Positions 1 to 6,217 of a DNA stretch of 8,000 nucleotides are shown here, piece after piece. The notes beneath the pieces are model-generated. The model was not told where the DNA came from, did no database searches, and saw only the letters and a program-made list of their open reading frames with translations. A program made the translations under genes and the position numbers. This DNA is from Chloroflexota bacterium (lineage in GTDB: Bacteria; Chloroflexota; Anaerolineae; 4572-78), in contig JAJRUC010000508.1 in the NCBI GenBank assembly GCA_024278015.1, positions 1-8,000 on the forward strand. The letters are read 5' to 3'. Within the stretch, counting starts at the first letter, position 1, and each line of letters opens with the position of its first letter.

Positions 1-29
1 GGTTTTTCACTGATATATGTTGGTTCGGG

Positions 30-98
30 GTAGGGACAACCCTTGTGGTTGCCCTGTGTTTCAGCCCGAATTTGGGCGACCACAAGAGTCGCCCCTAC
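30..98. repeat. Imperfect long inverted repeat
   Basis: Two 25-base arms, 30-54 and 74-98, are reverse complements at 21 of 25 positions and are separated by 19 bases. A smaller inverted pair (GCCC at 64-67, GGGC at 74-77) lies at the inner end. No open frame here looks like a protein. The structure fits a dispersed, non-coding palindromic element or a remnant of one; arms read GTAGGG...TTGTGG...GCCC. What it does is unknown. Confidence 0.7.
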
Positions 99-146
99 AA
101 AAACCGGCGCATTCCTGCAAATCCATGTTATTTGTAACCACTCACC

Positions 147-196
147 CCCCCCTCGTGAGGGGGGAGAATGTAACACTTCCCCCCGTCAACGGGGGG
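147..196. repeat. Tandem G/C-run hairpins
   Basis: Two adjacent hairpins are visible. The first pairs 147-154 with 157-164 (CCCCCCTC against GAGGGGGG, leaving a very short loop). The second pairs 179-185 with 190-196 (CCCCCCG against CGGGGGG, loop TCAA). A further G run follows at 202-208. Such C-run/G-run double hairpins occur as dispersed intergenic repeats in several bacterial phyla; membership in such a family here is inferred from form only. There is no T tract directly after the stems, so a terminator is not favoured. Confidence 0.65.
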
Positions 197-339
197 ATTG
201 AGGGGGGGAAAAAATGGCAAAGCCGCTCTAACTGGTAACTTTATCTCTGATGCCTGAGTAGTTACTGTTATTTTATGACGCGGTTGAGTATATTTTAGCA
301 CAAACCGGCCTCACTCCTAAATCTGGAGTAGTGGGGGGT

Positions 340-368
340 TTGCTTTTCGTCGCGCGCCCCACTATAAT
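340..368 (+). promoter_or_regulatory. Sigma70-type promoter for the FHA operon
   Basis: A perfect -10 hexamer TATAAT lies at 363-368 and a -35-like TTGCTT at 340-345, with exactly 17 bases between them. The expected transcription start, 6-8 bases after the -10, is about 374-376. That coincides with the GTG at 376 that best fits the protein start, so the transcript would have little or no 5' leader. The -35 matches consensus in only three of six positions, but the -10 and spacing are ideal. Confidence 0.65.
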
Positions 369-375
369 TTTTCTT

Positions 376-1062
376 GTGGAATCGTTTAAACGTTTGGAAA
401 AATTTGTAGAGCAGCTCATCGAACAGCCGTTTAGCCGCCTGTTTAAACCCGGTCTGCACCCCGCCGATTTAACCAAAGCGCTGGCCGCCGCTATGGAATC
501 GGCGCGGGCGGAAGACGGTACTGCGCCGGCAGGCTACCGGATTTTGCTGAACGAAGCCGATTTTCAGGCGTTGGCCCGCCGGTCGGATATAGCCGCCGAG
601 ACGGAAGCGGTGAAGCGGTATCTGACCGCATTAATGGCCGAAGCGCGTTGCGCGGCTCCGGCCCCGTTGCAGGTATCGGTCAGCGCCGGGGCCGATGTCC
701 CCGCCGGGCAGATACGGGTTGTCACCGGCCCGGCAGAAGGGGCCGACACCCGCCAAATGCCCCAGGCGGCGGCGGGCGAGTGGGTTTTGCGCCTGCCCGA
801 CGGCCAAATCATCCCCTTGCGTATGCCGGTGGTGCGCCTGGGACGCAGCAGCTGCAACGATGTGGCGCTGGCCGAAGAAACCGTGTCGCGTTATCACGCC
901 CAGCTTCGGCGGCAGAACGGGCTGTATTACGCCCAAAATTTAAGCCGAAACCAGCCCCTGTGGCTGAACGATGCGCCCCTGACCGCGCCCACGCCCCTCA
1001 AAGCGGGCGACCGGCTGAAACTGGGCCGGGTGATTATTGAAATTGAACACAGGCCGGCGTAA
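376..1062 (+). CDS. fhaA: FhaA-like protein: DUF3662 plus C-terminal FHA domain
   Basis: About 228 residues. Residues 1-115 match the N-terminal DUF3662 domain of actinobacterial FhaA (start ESFKRLEKFVEQ, then a PADLTKAL segment). A short linker follows, then an FHA domain from about 135 to the end with LGRSSCND at 155-162 and SRYH at 171-174. FHA domains bind phosphothreonine peptides; in mycobacteria FhaA binds the phosphorylated pseudokinase domain of the lipid II flippase MviN. The usual NGT turn is replaced by NQP near residue 192, so binding may be altered. GTG 376 is chosen over the upstream in-frame GTG 331 because the promoter -10 lies at 363-368, inside the longer reading; TTG 373 is also possible. 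The stop overlaps the next start as TAATG, indicating coupled translation. Family assignment is firm; the role in cell-wall regulation is inferred from neighbours. Confidence 0.85.
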   Translation: MESFKRLEKFVEQLIEQPFSRLFKPGLHPADLTKALAAAMESARAEDGTAPAGYRILLNEADFQALARRSDIAAETEAVKRYLTALMAEARCAAPAPLQVSVSAGADVPAGQIRVVTGPAEGADTRQMPQAAAGEWVLRLPDGQIIPLRMPVVRLGRSSCNDVALAEETVSRYHAQLRRQNGLYYAQNLSRNQPLWLNDAPLTAPTPLKAGDRLKLGRVIIEIEHRPA

Positions 1063-1460
1063 TGGTTGACTGGGCGCTTCTGGCCCTGAGAATTGTGGCC
1101 GCCGTGGTGTTGTATCTGTTTTTGGGGCAGACCGGATACCGGATATGGCAGCAGGCTCGGCGCGCCGCCCCCACCGGCTTTGTTTTACAGCCTGTCCGGC
1201 AGCCGGCCTCCGCGCAGCCGTTGGCCCCGGTCAACGCCATCGGGCGGGCCGAAGATAACAGTATCATTTTGACGGATGATTTTGTTTCAGCCCATCACGC
1301 CACGCTGGCCCGTCAGGATGGAATCTGGTGGCTGGCAGACCTGGGCAGCACCAACGGCACGCGCCTTAATGACAAACTGGTGCAGCAGCGGACGCGGGTG
1401 CGCCCCGGCGATGTGCTTCAGTTCGGCCGGCGGCAATATCGACTGGAACGGAGGGCGTAG
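1062..1460 (+). CDS. fhaB: FhaB-like membrane-anchored FHA protein
   Basis: 132 residues. One hydrophobic segment at about residues 5-22 anchors the N terminus, followed by a basic stretch and a linker; the FHA domain fills residues 55-130. Phosphothreonine-binding features are present: GR at 61-62, S77 and H80 of the SxxH motif (SAHH, the usual second-position Arg being Ala), and DLGSTNGT at 93-100. Size and layout match actinobacterial FhaB/FipA, which lies beside pstP, rodA and pbpA and links kinase signalling to cell division and wall synthesis. The ATG shares its A with the preceding stop (TAATG), so it is probably coupled to the FhaA-like gene. The FHA domain would face the cytoplasm and read threonine phosphorylation by a kinase not encoded in this window. 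Confidence 0.88.
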   Translation: MVDWALLALRIVAAVVLYLFLGQTGYRIWQQARRAAPTGFVLQPVRQPASAQPLAPVNAIGRAEDNSIILTDDFVSAHHATLARQDGIWWLADLGSTNGTRLNDKLVQQRTRVRPGDVLQFGRRQYRLERRA

Positions 1461-1461
1461 C

Positions 1462-2052
1462 ATGCAAATTTCACTCATTCCCTGGGAAGTGATATGGGCC
1501 ATTGCCCTGTCGGGGCTGATAATTACCTTGCCCTTTGAAATCAGGCGGCTGTGGCGGGCCAAAAAATGGGCGTGGCGACTCTCGTGGGCCGGGGCCTGCC
1601 TGTTGCTGGTGGCAGCCATCCCCATCGGCCTGAAATTGACGGGCTATCGCTTTGACATAGACGCCCGCAATACCGAAGCCACGTCGTTCATCAACCCGCT
1701 GCCGGATTTAAAGACTCGTCGCTATTCAAACTACTCTGCCGGGCAGCTTTATCAGGCCGGCCTGGCCGCCGTGCAATCGCTGGCAACCTACGGCCAGCCC
1801 TGGACCATCACCTTTGCCGATTTTGCCCCTCGGCAGGGGGGGCGACTGGCCGTGGAAGTGCCGGTTGTGGTGTTCATTGATGATTTGGCCGTGACCGTGC
1901 AGCCCGTTACAGGCACAGCAGATTGGCAGGTGGACGTTTACAGCGCCTCCAGAGTGGGGCGCGCCGATTTGGGCGAGAACGGCCGGCATATCAAACACTT
2001 TTTCATGAAACTGGATGCGGAGCTGGCAAAATTACCACCACAAAGCCCCTGA
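1462..2052 (+). CDS. Two-helix membrane protein with DUF1499 domain
   Basis: 196 residues from ATG 1462, which has a good ribosome binding site (GGAGGG at 1450-1455, six bases before the start) overlapping the end of the FhaB-like gene. The frame is open further upstream to 1276, but that part only overlaps the FHA gene. Two hydrophobic helices are predicted at about 9-26 and 41-60. Residues 90-190 match DUF1499, whose signature is clear at 161-171 (SASRVGRADLG) followed by a conserved NxRxI-type segment (N173, R175, I177) and preceded by a VVVFIDDLAV stretch at 135-144. The biochemical function of DUF1499 is unknown. Position within the FHA operon, one base after the previous stop, suggests a co-expressed membrane or envelope role, but that is only context. 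Confidence 0.8.
   Translation: MQISLIPWEVIWAIALSGLIITLPFEIRRLWRAKKWAWRLSWAGACLLLVAAIPIGLKLTGYRFDIDARNTEATSFINPLPDLKTRRYSNYSAGQLYQAGLAAVQSLATYGQPWTITFADFAPRQGGRLAVEVPVVVFIDDLAVTVQPVTGTADWQVDVYSASRVGRADLGENGRHIKHFFMKLDAELAKLPPQSP
2019..2033 (+). promoter_or_regulatory. Ribosome binding site before an ATT start codon
   Basis: GGAG at 2019-2022 lies eight bases before an in-frame ATT at 2031-2033. No ATG, GTG or TTG exists in the phosphatase frame between TTG 1923 and the region already past the first catalytic motif. This is the only start with both a ribosome binding site and a natural N-terminal length, so it decides the start of the next gene. Confidence 0.45.
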
Positions 2053-2717
2053 AAATTTTTTCCGATTTTGACGGCACGATTAGCCGGGTTGACACCGGCA
2101 ATTTGCTGGTTGATGCCTGCATTGGGCGCGCCGCCCGCCGCCGGATTGATGACCGGATTGCCGAAAACGCGGTCAGCTTTCGGGCGGGGTTTTTAGCCCA
2201 ATACGCCGGCGTGAACCTGACCTGGGCCGAAGCCCGGCAGTTGCTGTTCGCCAAAAACAACATCGACCACACCTTTCCGCACCTGGTGCAGTGGGCAGTT
2301 GCGGCCGACATTCCGCTGGTTGTTCTGTCCAGCGGGTTCGAGCAAATTATTCGCGAATATTTGACCCCGTTGAACCTGCCCCCGCTTGAAATTCGGGCCA
2401 ACCGGGTGCAGATTGAGGGCCGAAGGTGGCGCGTCCATTTTAGAGACGAGACCCCCTTTGGGCACGACAAGGCCGCCGCCCTGCAAGAAGCCCGGCGGCA
2501 GGGGTATCGGGTGGTTTTTATTGGCGATGGCATCTCTGATATTCCCGCCGCCACCAAAGCCGACCATCTGTTTGCCCGGCGCGGCCAACGCCTGGCCGAT
2601 TATTGCCGCCAAAACGACGTGCCGTTTGTCCCCTTTACCGCCATTGGTGAGGTGGCGGCCCACCTGGCGGTGGCAGAAAATTTCCCCAATGGCTTTATCC
2701 GCCAATGTAAAAATTGA
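2031..2717 (+). CDS. mtnX: MtnX-like HAD phosphatase (methionine salvage)
   Basis: 228 residues if started at ATT 2031; alternatives are TTG 1923 (overlaps the previous gene by 130 bases) or CTG 2049. It is a HAD-superfamily IB phosphatase: motif I DFDGT at 12-16 (nucleophile D12, acid D14), motif II LSSG at 99-102, motif III Lys at about 147, and motif IV GDGISD at 165-170. The C-terminal half resembles MtnX, the phosphatase that removes phosphate from 2-hydroxy-3-keto-5-methylthiopentenyl-1-phosphate, including a FARRGQRLADYC-like stretch. The next gene, mtnP, belongs to the same pathway and supports this. The cysteine-rich insertion of Bacillus MtnX is missing between motifs II and IV, so another small phosphomonoester substrate is possible. 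HAD membership is certain; MtnX function is probable. Confidence 0.8.
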   Translation: MTTTKPLKIFSDFDGTISRVDTGNLLVDACIGRAARRRIDDRIAENAVSFRAGFLAQYAGVNLTWAEARQLLFAKNNIDHTFPHLVQWAVAADIPLVVLSSGFEQIIREYLTPLNLPPLEIRANRVQIEGRRWRVHFRDETPFGHDKAAALQEARRQGYRVVFIGDGISDIPAATKADHLFARRGQRLADYCRQNDVPFVPFTAIGEVAAHLAVAENFPNGFIRQCKN

Positions 2718-2742
2718 GTTTGCGGCGGATAACGGTTAAAAT
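2714..2742 (+). promoter_or_regulatory. Sigma70-type promoter for mtnP
   Basis: TTGAGT at 2714-2719 and TAAAAT at 2737-2742 are spaced by 17 bases, matching four and five of six consensus positions. The -35 overlaps the stop codon of the preceding gene. Transcription would start near 2749, leaving a leader of about 34 bases before the mtnP start. This would allow mtnP to be expressed apart from the FHA operon. Confidence 0.55.
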
Positions 2743-2782
2743 ATACCCCTTCCTGAAATCTGCAATCTAAAAAGGAGTGCCA

Positions 2783-3646
2783 ATGGAAACGGTTAAAATT
2801 GGAATTATTGGCGGCAGTGGTTTGTATCAAATGGACGGGCTGACGGATATTGAAGAGGTTTCGGTCAGCACCCCCTTCGGCGCCCCCTCCGACGCCATTA
2901 TTGTGGGCGTTTTGGAAGGCCGGCGGGTAGCCTTTTTGCCCCGGCACGGGCGGGGCCATCGCATTTCTCCCACCGAACTGAACAGCAAAGCCAATATCTA
3001 CGCCCTGAAGAGTCTGGGCGTAAAATACATCATTAGCGTGAGCGCCTGCGGCAGCCTGCGAGAGGAATACGCCCCCGGCCACATCGTTATCCCTGACCAG
3101 CTTGTAGACCGCACCCGCCTGCGCGATTTGAGTTTTTTTGGTGAGGGACTGGTGGTTCACGTGGGCAGCGCCGAACCTTTCTGCCCGGAACTTTCACGTT
3201 TGCTGTACGAGGCCGTGGCCGAAACCGGCGAGCGGCCCGTTCACATGGGGGGCGCGTTTGTGGTTATCGAAGGCCCGCGCTTCAGCACCAAAGCCGAAAG
3301 CAATATCTTTCGACAATGGGGCTGCGACATCATCGGCATGACCGCCGTCCCGGAAGCGATTCTGGCCCGCGAGGCGGAAATCGCTTACGCCACAATGGCC
3401 CACGTGACCGATTACGATGTGTGGCACGAAACCGAAGAGCCGGTCACGGTGGAGATGGTCATCAAAACCCTGCTGGGCAATGTGGCTACCGCCCAAAAGG
3501 CCATCAAAAATGTGGCGCCCAAGCTGGCCGCTGAACCGGATTGGCCCGCGCATCACGCCCTGGCCAATGCCATCCTGACTGACCGCAAGGCCGTTTCCGA
3601 CAAAGCCAGAGCGAAATTCCGGCTGCTGGCCGGGAAATACCTGTAG
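2783..3646 (+). CDS. mtnP: S-methyl-5'-thioadenosine phosphorylase
   Basis: 287 residues, the usual length of the family. It splits methylthioadenosine with phosphate into adenine and methylthioribose-1-phosphate, the first step of methionine salvage, in the cytoplasm. Visible signatures of the PNP/MTAP family type 2 are the phosphate-binding GGSG at 10-13, RHGRGH at 54-59, SACGSL at 87-92, EGPRFST at 163-169, GMTAVPE at 185-191 and TDYDVW at 209-214. The Asp pair in TDYD is typical of adenine-specific MTAP rather than of purine nucleoside phosphorylases that use Asn. ATG 2783 is chosen because AAAGGAG at 2771-2777 lies five bases upstream; the alternative GTG 2777 overlaps that binding site. 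It follows the MtnX-like gene by 65 bases and has its own promoter. MTIP-type substrate preference cannot be fully excluded. Confidence 0.95.
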   Translation: METVKIGIIGGSGLYQMDGLTDIEEVSVSTPFGAPSDAIIVGVLEGRRVAFLPRHGRGHRISPTELNSKANIYALKSLGVKYIISVSACGSLREEYAPGHIVIPDQLVDRTRLRDLSFFGEGLVVHVGSAEPFCPELSRLLYEAVAETGERPVHMGGAFVVIEGPRFSTKAESNIFRQWGCDIIGMTAVPEAILAREAEIAYATMAHVTDYDVWHETEEPVTVEMVIKTLLGNVATAQKAIKNVAPKLAAEPDWPAHHALANAILTDRKAVSDKARAKFRLLAGKYL

Positions 3647-3672
3647 CCGGCAGTGAATCCGGTTGAGCTTCC

Positions 3673-3700
3673 GCCGGGACACGGTGCTTCGTGCCCCGGC
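3673..3700. repeat. Hairpin downstream of mtnP
   Basis: Arms 3673-3683 and 3690-3700 pair over 11 positions with one mismatch (GCCGGGACACG against CGTGCCCCGGC), around a six-base loop. It stands 27 bases after the mtnP stop. No T tract follows, so it may be a palindromic repeat, an mRNA-stabilising stem, or a weak terminator rather than a classic intrinsic terminator. Confidence 0.6.
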
Positions 3701-3710
3701 GCCGGCCTTT

Positions 3711-3737
3711 GCAGGGGCGGCTTGCGAACTGCCCCTG
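3711..3737. repeat. Short palindromic repeat, copy 1
   Basis: A 27-base element begins GCAGGGGCGGC and ends GCCCCTG. Arms CAGGGGC at 3712-3718 and GCCCCTG at 3731-3737 pair perfectly. The element matches 6668-6694 at 24 of 27 positions, so the two are copies of one family. It lies in the gap between mtnP and the SEDS gene, in which no promoter of good spacing was found. Confidence 0.7.
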
Positions 3738-3767
3738 ACTATTACGTGACGGGTGATTGAGCGCGTT

Positions 3768-5039
3768 ATGCTTCTGCCATTTTTTTTCATCGTTACTGGA
3801 TTTACTCACCTGACCCTGCTGAACGGTTTTCGGTGGGAATACGGGGCGGCCGTGGCGGTGTGGAGCGCGGTGTTTTGGGGCATTGCGGTTTTGTTACGGC
3901 GGCGACTGCCCGCCGTTGACCCTTTTTTACTGCCCCTGACCGCGCTGTTGGCCGGCCTGGGGTTGCTGATGGTAGCCCGCCTGGCCCCGAATTTTCTGGT
4001 GCGCCAACTGGTGTGGCTTGTTGTTTCCGGTTGCGCCTTGCTGGCCGTTACCCTGATTCCCCGCAGTCTTGCCTGGCTGCGGCAGTACAAATACACCTGG
4101 CTGCTGGCCGGCCTGGCTTTGCTGGCCGCCACGCTGATTTTGGGGGTGAACCCCAGCGGCTATGGCGCCCGGTTGTGGCTGGGGTTCGGCGGGATGTATT
4201 TTCAACCTTCGGAACCGTTGAAGATTTTGCTGGTGGTTTTTTTGGCCGTGTACCTCAGCGACCGCCGCCGCCAGATGATAGACGTGGAAGCCAGAGTGGG
4301 TCGTTTGGCCCTGCCGCATCCGGCCTATTTTGGCCCCATGCTGCTGATGTGGGGGTTTTCGGTTTTGCTGCTTTTTTGGCAGCGAGACCTGGGCGCGGCC
4401 CTGCTTTTTTTCTGCACATTTTTGGCGATGCTGTACGTGGCCGTGGGCCAAAAGCGCTACCTGCTCATCGGCGGGGGGTTGCTGCTGACCGCCGTCATCA
4501 TCGGTTATCGCATGTTCGATTACGTCGCCCTGCGGGTAGAAAGCTGGTGGAATCCGTGGCTTGACCCCGCCGGCCGCTCGTTTCAGGTGGTGCAATCGCT
4601 GCTGGCCTTTGCTGCCGGCGGCTGGTTTGGGCAGGGGCTGGGGCAGGGATTGCCCACTGCTATTCCGGTGGTTCACACCGATTTCGTCTTTGCCGCCATT
4701 GCCGAAGAGTACGGCTTGTTGGGGGCGCTGGCCGTGTCGGCCCTGTTCGGCCTGATTATCCAGCGCGCGTTTTTTATCGCTTTGCGCAGCCGCACCCATT
4801 TTCAACAGCTTTTAGCCACCGGCCTGGGGTTTATGATTGGCCTGCAAGTTTTTGTCATCGCCGGGGGCGCGCTGAAACTCATCCCCCTGACGGGCGTCAC
4901 TCTGCCGCTGGTCAGTTACGGCGGCAGTTCGCTGCTGACCAGTTTTGTGATGATTGGCTTGCTCCTTTTTCTGTCAACCCGAACAACGCCTTTGTCCCGG
5001 CCGGTTGGCCTTGTTGACCCGGAACCGGAATCGAAATGA
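3768..5039 (+). CDS. rodA: RodA/FtsW-type SEDS peptidoglycan glycosyltransferase
   Basis: 423 residues from ATG 3768 (GTG 3753 would add five residues; neither has a strong binding site). It is a polytopic membrane protein with about 10-12 hydrophobic helices. SEDS proteins polymerise lipid II into glycan strands at the outer membrane face and work with a class B penicillin-binding protein. Family marks: QPSE at 146-149 followed by a Lys, RDLG at 206-209, HTDF at 303-306 and PLVSYGGSS at 380-388. D305 in HTDF corresponds to the Asp essential for polymerase activity in E. coli and Thermus RodA, so the enzyme looks active. The stop overlaps the next start as ATGA, coupling it to the PbpA-like partner. 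Sharing a locus with FHA genes and a PbpA-like gene favours RodA over FtsW, but the two cannot be separated by sight. Confidence 0.92.
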   Translation: MLLPFFFIVTGFTHLTLLNGFRWEYGAAVAVWSAVFWGIAVLLRRRLPAVDPFLLPLTALLAGLGLLMVARLAPNFLVRQLVWLVVSGCALLAVTLIPRSLAWLRQYKYTWLLAGLALLAATLILGVNPSGYGARLWLGFGGMYFQPSEPLKILLVVFLAVYLSDRRRQMIDVEARVGRLALPHPAYFGPMLLMWGFSVLLLFWQRDLGAALLFFCTFLAMLYVAVGQKRYLLIGGGLLLTAVIIGYRMFDYVALRVESWWNPWLDPAGRSFQVVQSLLAFAAGGWFGQGLGQGLPTAIPVVHTDFVFAAIAEEYGLLGALAVSALFGLIIQRAFFIALRSRTHFQQLLATGLGFMIGLQVFVIAGGALKLIPLTGVTLPLVSYGGSSLLTSFVMIGLLLFLSTRTTPLSRPVGLVDPEPESK

Positions 5040-6208
5040 AAAAAAATATCCGCGCTTTGCAAAATACGATGCTGCTGGGAGGGGTGTTGCTGGCCCTGGC
5101 TTTGGTCTACCGGCAAATTATCCGGGCGGATGCGCTGTTGAGCCGGGGCGATAATCCGCGTTTGGTCATTGCCGAACAGCGCGTGAAGCGGGGTAAAATT
5201 GTCACCGCCCAAGGGGTGCCTCTGGCCGAAACCCTGACTACCCCCGACGGTTTGACCCGCCGCCATTATCCGTACCCCAATCTGGCAACCGTGACCGGCT
5301 ATTACAGTTTGCGCTACGGGACCGGCGGGCTGGAAGCCGCCTTCGACCCGATTTTACGGGGCGAAAACCGGCAGACGTGGCTTGACGACGTGATGCATCG
5401 CCCGCCGGTGGGGCAGACTATCACGGTGACGATTCATTTGGGGGCGCAAATTGCGGCAGATACCGCCCTGGCCCGGGCCAAAGCGACCGGCGCGGTGGTG
5501 GTGCTGGATGCCGTTTCCGGCGAGGTGCTGGTTTTGGCCGGCCGCCCCACCTTTGACCCCAACCACCTTGAGGCCGAATGGGACATATTGGCAAACAGCC
5601 CGCAGTCGCCGTTGCTCAATCGGGCCACGCAAGGGCTTTTTCCGCTGGGTGATATGGTTCGGTTGGTGGGGTTAATTGGCCTGTCCGAGGCCGGGACAAC
5701 CATTCCCTTAAACCCGCTGGAGGCTCCGCTGTCTGCTATGCTGGCCCCGTTAAGCGGGCAAGGGCTGGCAGCCACGGCTCGCCAGCTTCGGTTGGCGCAG
5801 GAATTGCCCTTTGTGCTGCCCGTGTCCGCCGGTTATTTGCCGGATGATTTACCGGCCAAAGCTCCGGAAATCGCCATTACCCCCCTGCATCTGGCGGTGG
5901 TTATGGCCGCTGTGGCCCAGGACGGTCTGGCCCCGGCGCCGACGTTGGCCTACACCCGGCCGCCCACCGCCTCCACCCGCTTGCGGTTGTTCAGCCCGGC
6001 CACGGCCCGGCGGATGAGCAATACTGTGTCGGAATATTCGGCGCTGGTGCCGCCGGAAATAACCGGCAGCGCTCCCTTGAGCTGGTATTGGGGTATTGTG
6101 CGGCAGCCGCGCCCGCTGGTAGTGGTGGCCGTGGCGACGATGCCGGGGGCGACGTCGGACACCGCCAGGGCCATGGCCCTGGCTGCGCTCAACGCCCTGA
6201 CAGATTAG
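5036..6208 (+). CDS. PbpA-like class B PBP lacking transpeptidase residues
   Basis: 390 residues, shorter than the roughly 480-490 of actinobacterial PbpA. An N-terminal membrane anchor spans about 11-26. The pedestal region shows RGKI at 52-55, a GYYSLRYG segment at 88-95 and GLEAAFD at 98-104, all typical of PbpA. The transpeptidase-like domain starts near 150 with GAVVVLDAVSGEVL and keeps PLLNRATQGLFPLG at 192-205. The catalytic SxxK that should follow reads DMVR: D206 replaces the serine and R209 the lysine. The region equivalent to KTGTA reads ITGSA at 342-346, with I342 replacing Lys. No SxN motif is convincing. Homology continues on both sides of each changed motif in one frame, so this is not a frameshift. 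Known active members acylate serine to cross-link peptidoglycan; this one should not. Its coupling to the SEDS gene (ATGA overlap) suggests a structural or activating partner role, which is inference. Confidence 0.85.
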   Translation: MKKNIRALQNTMLLGGVLLALALVYRQIIRADALLSRGDNPRLVIAEQRVKRGKIVTAQGVPLAETLTTPDGLTRRHYPYPNLATVTGYYSLRYGTGGLEAAFDPILRGENRQTWLDDVMHRPPVGQTITVTIHLGAQIAADTALARAKATGAVVVLDAVSGEVLVLAGRPTFDPNHLEAEWDILANSPQSPLLNRATQGLFPLGDMVRLVGLIGLSEAGTTIPLNPLEAPLSAMLAPLSGQGLAATARQLRLAQELPFVLPVSAGYLPDDLPAKAPEIAITPLHLAVVMAAVAQDGLAPAPTLAYTRPPTASTRLRLFSPATARRMSNTVSEYSALVPPEITGSAPLSWYWGIVRQPRPLVVVAVATMPGATSDTARAMALAALNALTD

Positions 6209-6217
6209 CGCAGCCGG

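Larger units (their letters stand above)
1..339. other. Gene-free upstream region
   Basis: No credible coding sequence is seen. The open frames present read through hairpins and low-complexity G/C runs and give protein-unlike sequence. Besides the two repeats described separately, the stretch from about 230 to 310 is more AT-rich, and a short hairpin pairs ACTCC at 313-317 with GGAGT at 325-329, shortly before the promoter of the first gene. No tRNA or rRNA signature was noticed. Confidence 0.6.

Noticed and set aside
17..238. Open frame in the upstream gap
   Set aside because: It runs through both hairpin repeats and has no binding site or protein-like composition.
3673..3700. Intrinsic terminator after mtnP
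   Set aside because: The stem is strong but no T tract follows, so it is listed as a hairpin only.
3927..4805. Long minus-strand open frame of 292 codons
   Set aside because: It lies fully antisense to the SEDS gene, is Gln/Gly/His-rich and matches no protein type; it results from codon bias on the plus strand.
5641..5670. Sequencing error or frameshift explaining loss of the SxxK motif
   Set aside because: Family-like sequence continues in the same frame on both sides, and the KTG motif is changed as well, so one local error cannot explain it.
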